DNA from: JBBDXS01 sp040902195 | GTDB lineage: Bacteria > Chloroflexota > Dehalococcoidia > DSTF01 > RBG-16-68-14 | Assembly (NCBI GenBank): GCA_040902195.1 | Contig: JBBDXS010000018.1 | Location: 4,330-68,329 of the forward strand | Direction: 5' to 3' | DNA: 64,000 nucleotides | In this document: in pieces, positions 61,290 through 64,000 of the stretch | Layout: each line of letters starts with the position of its first letter | Position numbering within the stretch: the stretch's first letter is position 1 | Position numbers and translations under genes: made by a program | Notes under the pieces: generated by a model | What the model was told of the DNA's origin: nothing | The model's input: the letters and a program-made list of their open reading frames with translations, nothing else | Database searches by the model: none

Positions 61290-62522
61290 ATGGCCCTCAT
61301 CGTCCAGAAGTACGGCGGCAGCTCCGTGGGCGACGCCGAGCGCATCAAGAACGTCGCCCGGCGCATCGCGACGCGGTCGCGCGCCGGCGATAGCATCGTG
61401 GCCGTCGTCTCGGCGATGGGCGGCACGACGGACGACCTGCTGAGCCTCGCCGGGCAGATCTCCGACCACCCCGAGGCGCGCGAGCTCGACCTGCTGCTCT
61501 CCACCGGCGAGACGGTCTCGATGACGCTCATGGCGATGGCCCTGCACGCGCTCGATATCGATGCCGTCAGCCTCTCGGGCGCGCAGGCCGGCCTGCGTAC
61601 CGATGCCGTCCATGGCAAGGCGCGCATCCTCTCGGTCGACCCCGCGCGCATCCAGCGCGAGCTGGAGCGCGGTCGCGTCGTGATCGTCTCCGGCTTCCAG
61701 GGCATCACGGAGGAGCTAGAGGTGACGACGCTCGGCCGCGGCACCTCCGACACGACGGCCGTCGCGCTCGCCGCATCGCTGGGCACGGAGCGTTGCGAGA
61801 TCTACACCGACGTCGACGGCGTGTACAGCGCCGACCCGCGTGTCGTTCCGGACGCGCGCAAGCTGCGGGACGTGAGCTACGAAGAGATGCTGGAGCTGGC
61901 GTCGCTGGGGGCGCGCGTGATGAACCCGCGCGCCGTTGAGCTGGGCGCGGTCTACGATATCCCGATCCTCGTTGCGTCAAGCTTCAAGGACGAGCCCGGC
62001 ACCCTCATCCATGGAGGTGTGAGTATGGAACAATACAACCGAGTGCGCGGCATCGCGCACGACCTGGACGTGGCGAAGGTCACCATCCTCGGCGTGCCCG
62101 ATAAGCCCGGTATCGCCGCCGGCATCTTCGAGACGCTGGCGGACAACCACATCTCCGTCGACACCATCGTGCAGAACGCAAGCGTCGAGCGCCTGACCGA
62201 CCTCACGTTTACGGTGCACGTCGCCGACCTGCCTAAGGCGGCACCGCTGATCGAAAAGGTGACGGAGGACATCGGCGCGCGGCAGGTCGTCACGGACGGC
62301 TCGCTGGGCAAGGTCAGCGTCGTCGGCACGGGGATCCAGTCCGCGCCGGGCTACGCGGCACGCATGTTCCGCACGCTGAGCGACGCCGGCGTGAACATCG
62401 AGATGATCACGACCGGCGAGATCCGCATTACGTGCATCGTTGGCCGCGACGACGTCGAGAACGCGGTGCGCGAGCTACACAAGGCGTTCGAGCTCGAGAA
62501 GCCCGACGTGGCAGAGCTGTAA
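61290..62522 (+). CDS. lysC: Aspartate kinase
   Basis: 410 aa. IVQKYGGSSVGDAERIKNVA (~4-23), kinase core with TLGRGTSDTTAVALAASLG near 150, YTDVDGVYSADPR and two C-terminal ACT domains (VTILGVPDKPGIAAGIFETL and VSVVGTGIQSAPGYAARMFR), so feedback inhibition is likely. First step of the aspartate family. Leaderless promoter; the stop overlaps hom (TAATG). Confidence 0.96.
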   Translation: MALIVQKYGGSSVGDAERIKNVARRIATRSRAGDSIVAVVSAMGGTTDDLLSLAGQISDHPEARELDLLLSTGETVSMTLMAMALHALDIDAVSLSGAQAGLRTDAVHGKARILSVDPARIQRELERGRVVIVSGFQGITEELEVTTLGRGTSDTTAVALAASLGTERCEIYTDVDGVYSADPRVVPDARKLRDVSYEEMLELASLGARVMNPRAVELGAVYDIPILVASSFKDEPGTLIHGGVSMEQYNRVRGIAHDLDVAKVTILGVPDKPGIAAGIFETLADNHISVDTIVQNASVERLTDLTFTVHVADLPKAAPLIEKVTEDIGARQVVTDGSLGKVSVVGTGIQSAPGYAARMFRTLSDAGVNIEMITTGEIRITCIVGRDDVENAVRELHKAFELEKPDVAEL

Positions 62523-63865
62523 TGGCACGCAAGGCCGTCGGTCTCGGCATGCTCGGCTACGGCAACATCGGCCGCGAAGTCTTCGAGTACTATCGCAGCG
62601 GCCGCGACGGCGCGCGCGTCGTGCGCATCGCGCGGCGCAACATGAAAACGAGCGCGCCTGCGTCGGTGCGCAGTCTCTACACGCCCGCCAGGGACCTGAT
62701 CCGCGATCCGAACGTGCAGGTCATCATCGAGCTGACGGGCGACGCGAAGCAGGGCGCGTCCTACATCATCGACGCGCTCGCGCGCGGCAAGCACGTCGTG
62801 ACCGCGAACAAGGAGGCGCTCGCGACGCGCTGGCCGGACATGATGGCCGCCGCCGCGAAGGGCAACGCCTCGCTCGGCTTCGAGGCCACAGTGGGCGGCG
62901 GCATGCCTGTCGTGCGCACAATGCAGCGTCACATCGCCGGCGACGATGTCGAGGGCTTCGCGGGCATCCTGAACGGCACATGCAACTTCATCCTGACGCA
63001 GATGAAGGAGTACATCCTGCGCCACCTCGATGACCCGCAGATCCAGAAGCGATCGCTCCCGCTGGAGGACGCGCTCGCGCAGGCGCAGAAGCTTGGCTAC
63101 GCGGAGCCCGACCCGACAAAGGACGTCAACGGCTTCGATACCAAGTTCAAGGTGGCGATCCTGGCCGGCCTCGCGTTCGGCGGCTTCGTCGACCCGGCTT
63201 CGATCGCGTGCGATGGGATCCTTCAGCCCGACCTGCGCATCATGCCGTCCGACCTCTACTACCTGCACCACCGGCGCTACCTGGGCGGCAAGTACGAGCT
63301 GAAGCTCGTCGGCGTGGCGCGACGGCTCGGCGGCAGACCCGCGCTGCGTGTGTACCCGGCGTTCATCGATACGTCCGGCGACCTGGCCGACCTCGCCACC
63401 GTGCGCGACAGCTACAACGGCATCGTGATCCGCAGCAAGCGGCTCGGGACGCAGTTCATCAAAGGCCTCGGCGCGGGCCCCAGGCCGACGACGATCTCGA
63501 TCGCCAGCGACGTGCGCGAGATCGCGGGAGCGCTGCTCGCGGGCGGCAACCCGACGACGTCCCTCGGCGCGAAGCCGGCCTCGCTGCGCGACGCGGACAA
63601 GCTCTCGACGCGCGGCTTCATCCGCTCGTTCTCGCCCGACGTGAAGGGCGTCTACGCGAAGAAGCTCGAGGTCCTGGCGCGGCACAAGGTCAGCGTGCAG
63701 TCGATCGTGAACGTGCGCGAGTTCGTCTACGGTGCGGACAAATCGATGCCAGACTACATCGAGATCGACGCGTCGCCGGACGGCGCGGTGCGAGACGTCC
63801 TGCGCGACTTCCGCAAGCTCCGCGGCGTGCGGGACCCCGCGTACTTCCGGATCCTGGAGCTGTAG
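62522..63865 (+). CDS. hom: Homoserine dehydrogenase
   Basis: 447 aa from the ATG overlapping the lysC stop. GLGMLGYGNIGREVFEYY (NAD(P) site, ~7-24), VTANKEALATRW near 98, GGGMPVVRTMQRHIAGDDVE, GILNGTCNFILTQM and the AQAQKLGYAEPDPTKDVNGF segment with the catalytic Asp/Lys. The C-terminal ~80 residues form an ACT domain. Reduces aspartate semialdehyde to homoserine. With lysC and thrB it forms most of the threonine branch; thrC and asd are outside. Confidence 0.96.
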   Translation: MARKAVGLGMLGYGNIGREVFEYYRSGRDGARVVRIARRNMKTSAPASVRSLYTPARDLIRDPNVQVIIELTGDAKQGASYIIDALARGKHVVTANKEALATRWPDMMAAAAKGNASLGFEATVGGGMPVVRTMQRHIAGDDVEGFAGILNGTCNFILTQMKEYILRHLDDPQIQKRSLPLEDALAQAQKLGYAEPDPTKDVNGFDTKFKVAILAGLAFGGFVDPASIACDGILQPDLRIMPSDLYYLHHRRYLGGKYELKLVGVARRLGGRPALRVYPAFIDTSGDLADLATVRDSYNGIVIRSKRLGTQFIKGLGAGPRPTTISIASDVREIAGALLAGGNPTTSLGAKPASLRDADKLSTRGFIRSFSPDVKGVYAKKLEVLARHKVSVQSIVNVREFVYGADKSMPDYIEIDASPDGAVRDVLRDFRKLRGVRDPAYFRILEL

Positions 63866-64000
63866 CATTCGTCGTCCGCGGGATGGATTTCCGCGGCCTC
63901 CCCAAGCAAGGCGGCCCTACGAGCGTCCCGGGAGTGCAGAGGGGCGGGCCCCTCTGCCGGGGGGTTTGGGGGGTGGGCCCCCAAACAAACCCAACCGCAC
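63866..64000. repeat. Terminal repeat region with G-run element
   Basis: A GCAGAGGGG / CCCCTCTGC hairpin (63936-63957) followed by CCGGGGGGT, TTGGGGGGTG and a C-run: the same element as at 12106-12160, inverted. A CCGCGG word like that of 55439 is upstream. Confidence 0.6.

Overview
A GC-rich bacterial chromosome segment. Single-chain class II GlyRS, remA–gmk linkage, mreB–murA, a rex regulator, a menaquinone-type ETF oxidoreductase, many small lipoproteins and a bS22 microprotein together suggest a Chloroflexota lineage, perhaps related to Dehalococcoidia. That placement is inference; there is no rRNA marker in the window, and I saw no tRNA, rRNA or CRISPR array.

Layout. 0.3–12 kb is accessory DNA. 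It holds a hemolysin III/PAQR protein, a zinc-ribbon membrane protein, an HNH endonuclease, two lipoproteins, and a decayed prophage on the minus strand (small membrane protein, small ORFs, terminase-like proteins, truncated portal protein). Inside the phage remnant lie a Rdx-family gene with an in-frame UGA (probable selenoprotein) and an LPxTG-anchored secreted protein. 11–26 kb is mostly core: rnhB, tautomerase, ftsH, rex, murA–mreB, an RCC1/dockerin protein, glyS, rmuC, ferredoxin, a sugar dehydrogenase lipoprotein, bS22. 25–31 kb: HAD, DinB and DUF5519-like genes led by a REP-associated transposase (RAYT), then uvrA. 31–45 kb: a membrane-spanning LuxR-type regulator, a methyltransferase, a CcdA with its two halves in reversed order, LysM and M28 lipoproteins, hyuB and hyuA separated by three unrelated genes, twin GNATs, larE. 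45–52 kb: HD-GYP protein, ETF:menaquinone oxidoreductase-like protein plus a 35-aa membrane protein, pcm, cohesin-like protein, monooxygenase, beta-lactamase-like protein. 52–64 kb: HEPN-like gene coupled to uvrC, M50 protease, then the amino-acid block tyrA–aroA–remA–gmk and thrB–lysC–hom (threonine branch).

Non-coding structure is unusually rich. REP-like palindromes with GTAGGGG / CCCCTAC ends and varying cores occur at about 14 sites, one inside the RAYT and two inside hyuA. Degenerate tandem repeats in exact 7-base phase occupy eight intergenic sites. Several promoters put the -10 hexamer 6–7 bases before the ATG, which implies leaderless mRNAs (thrB, lysC, hyuA, the LuxR-like gene, the beta-lactamase-like gene).

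The strongest novelty candidates are the UGA-containing Rdx protein with a SECIS-like hairpin, the permuted CcdA, the RAYT/REP system, the heptamer-phased repeats and the leaderless promoter class. All calls come from reading the sequence; no searches were run.
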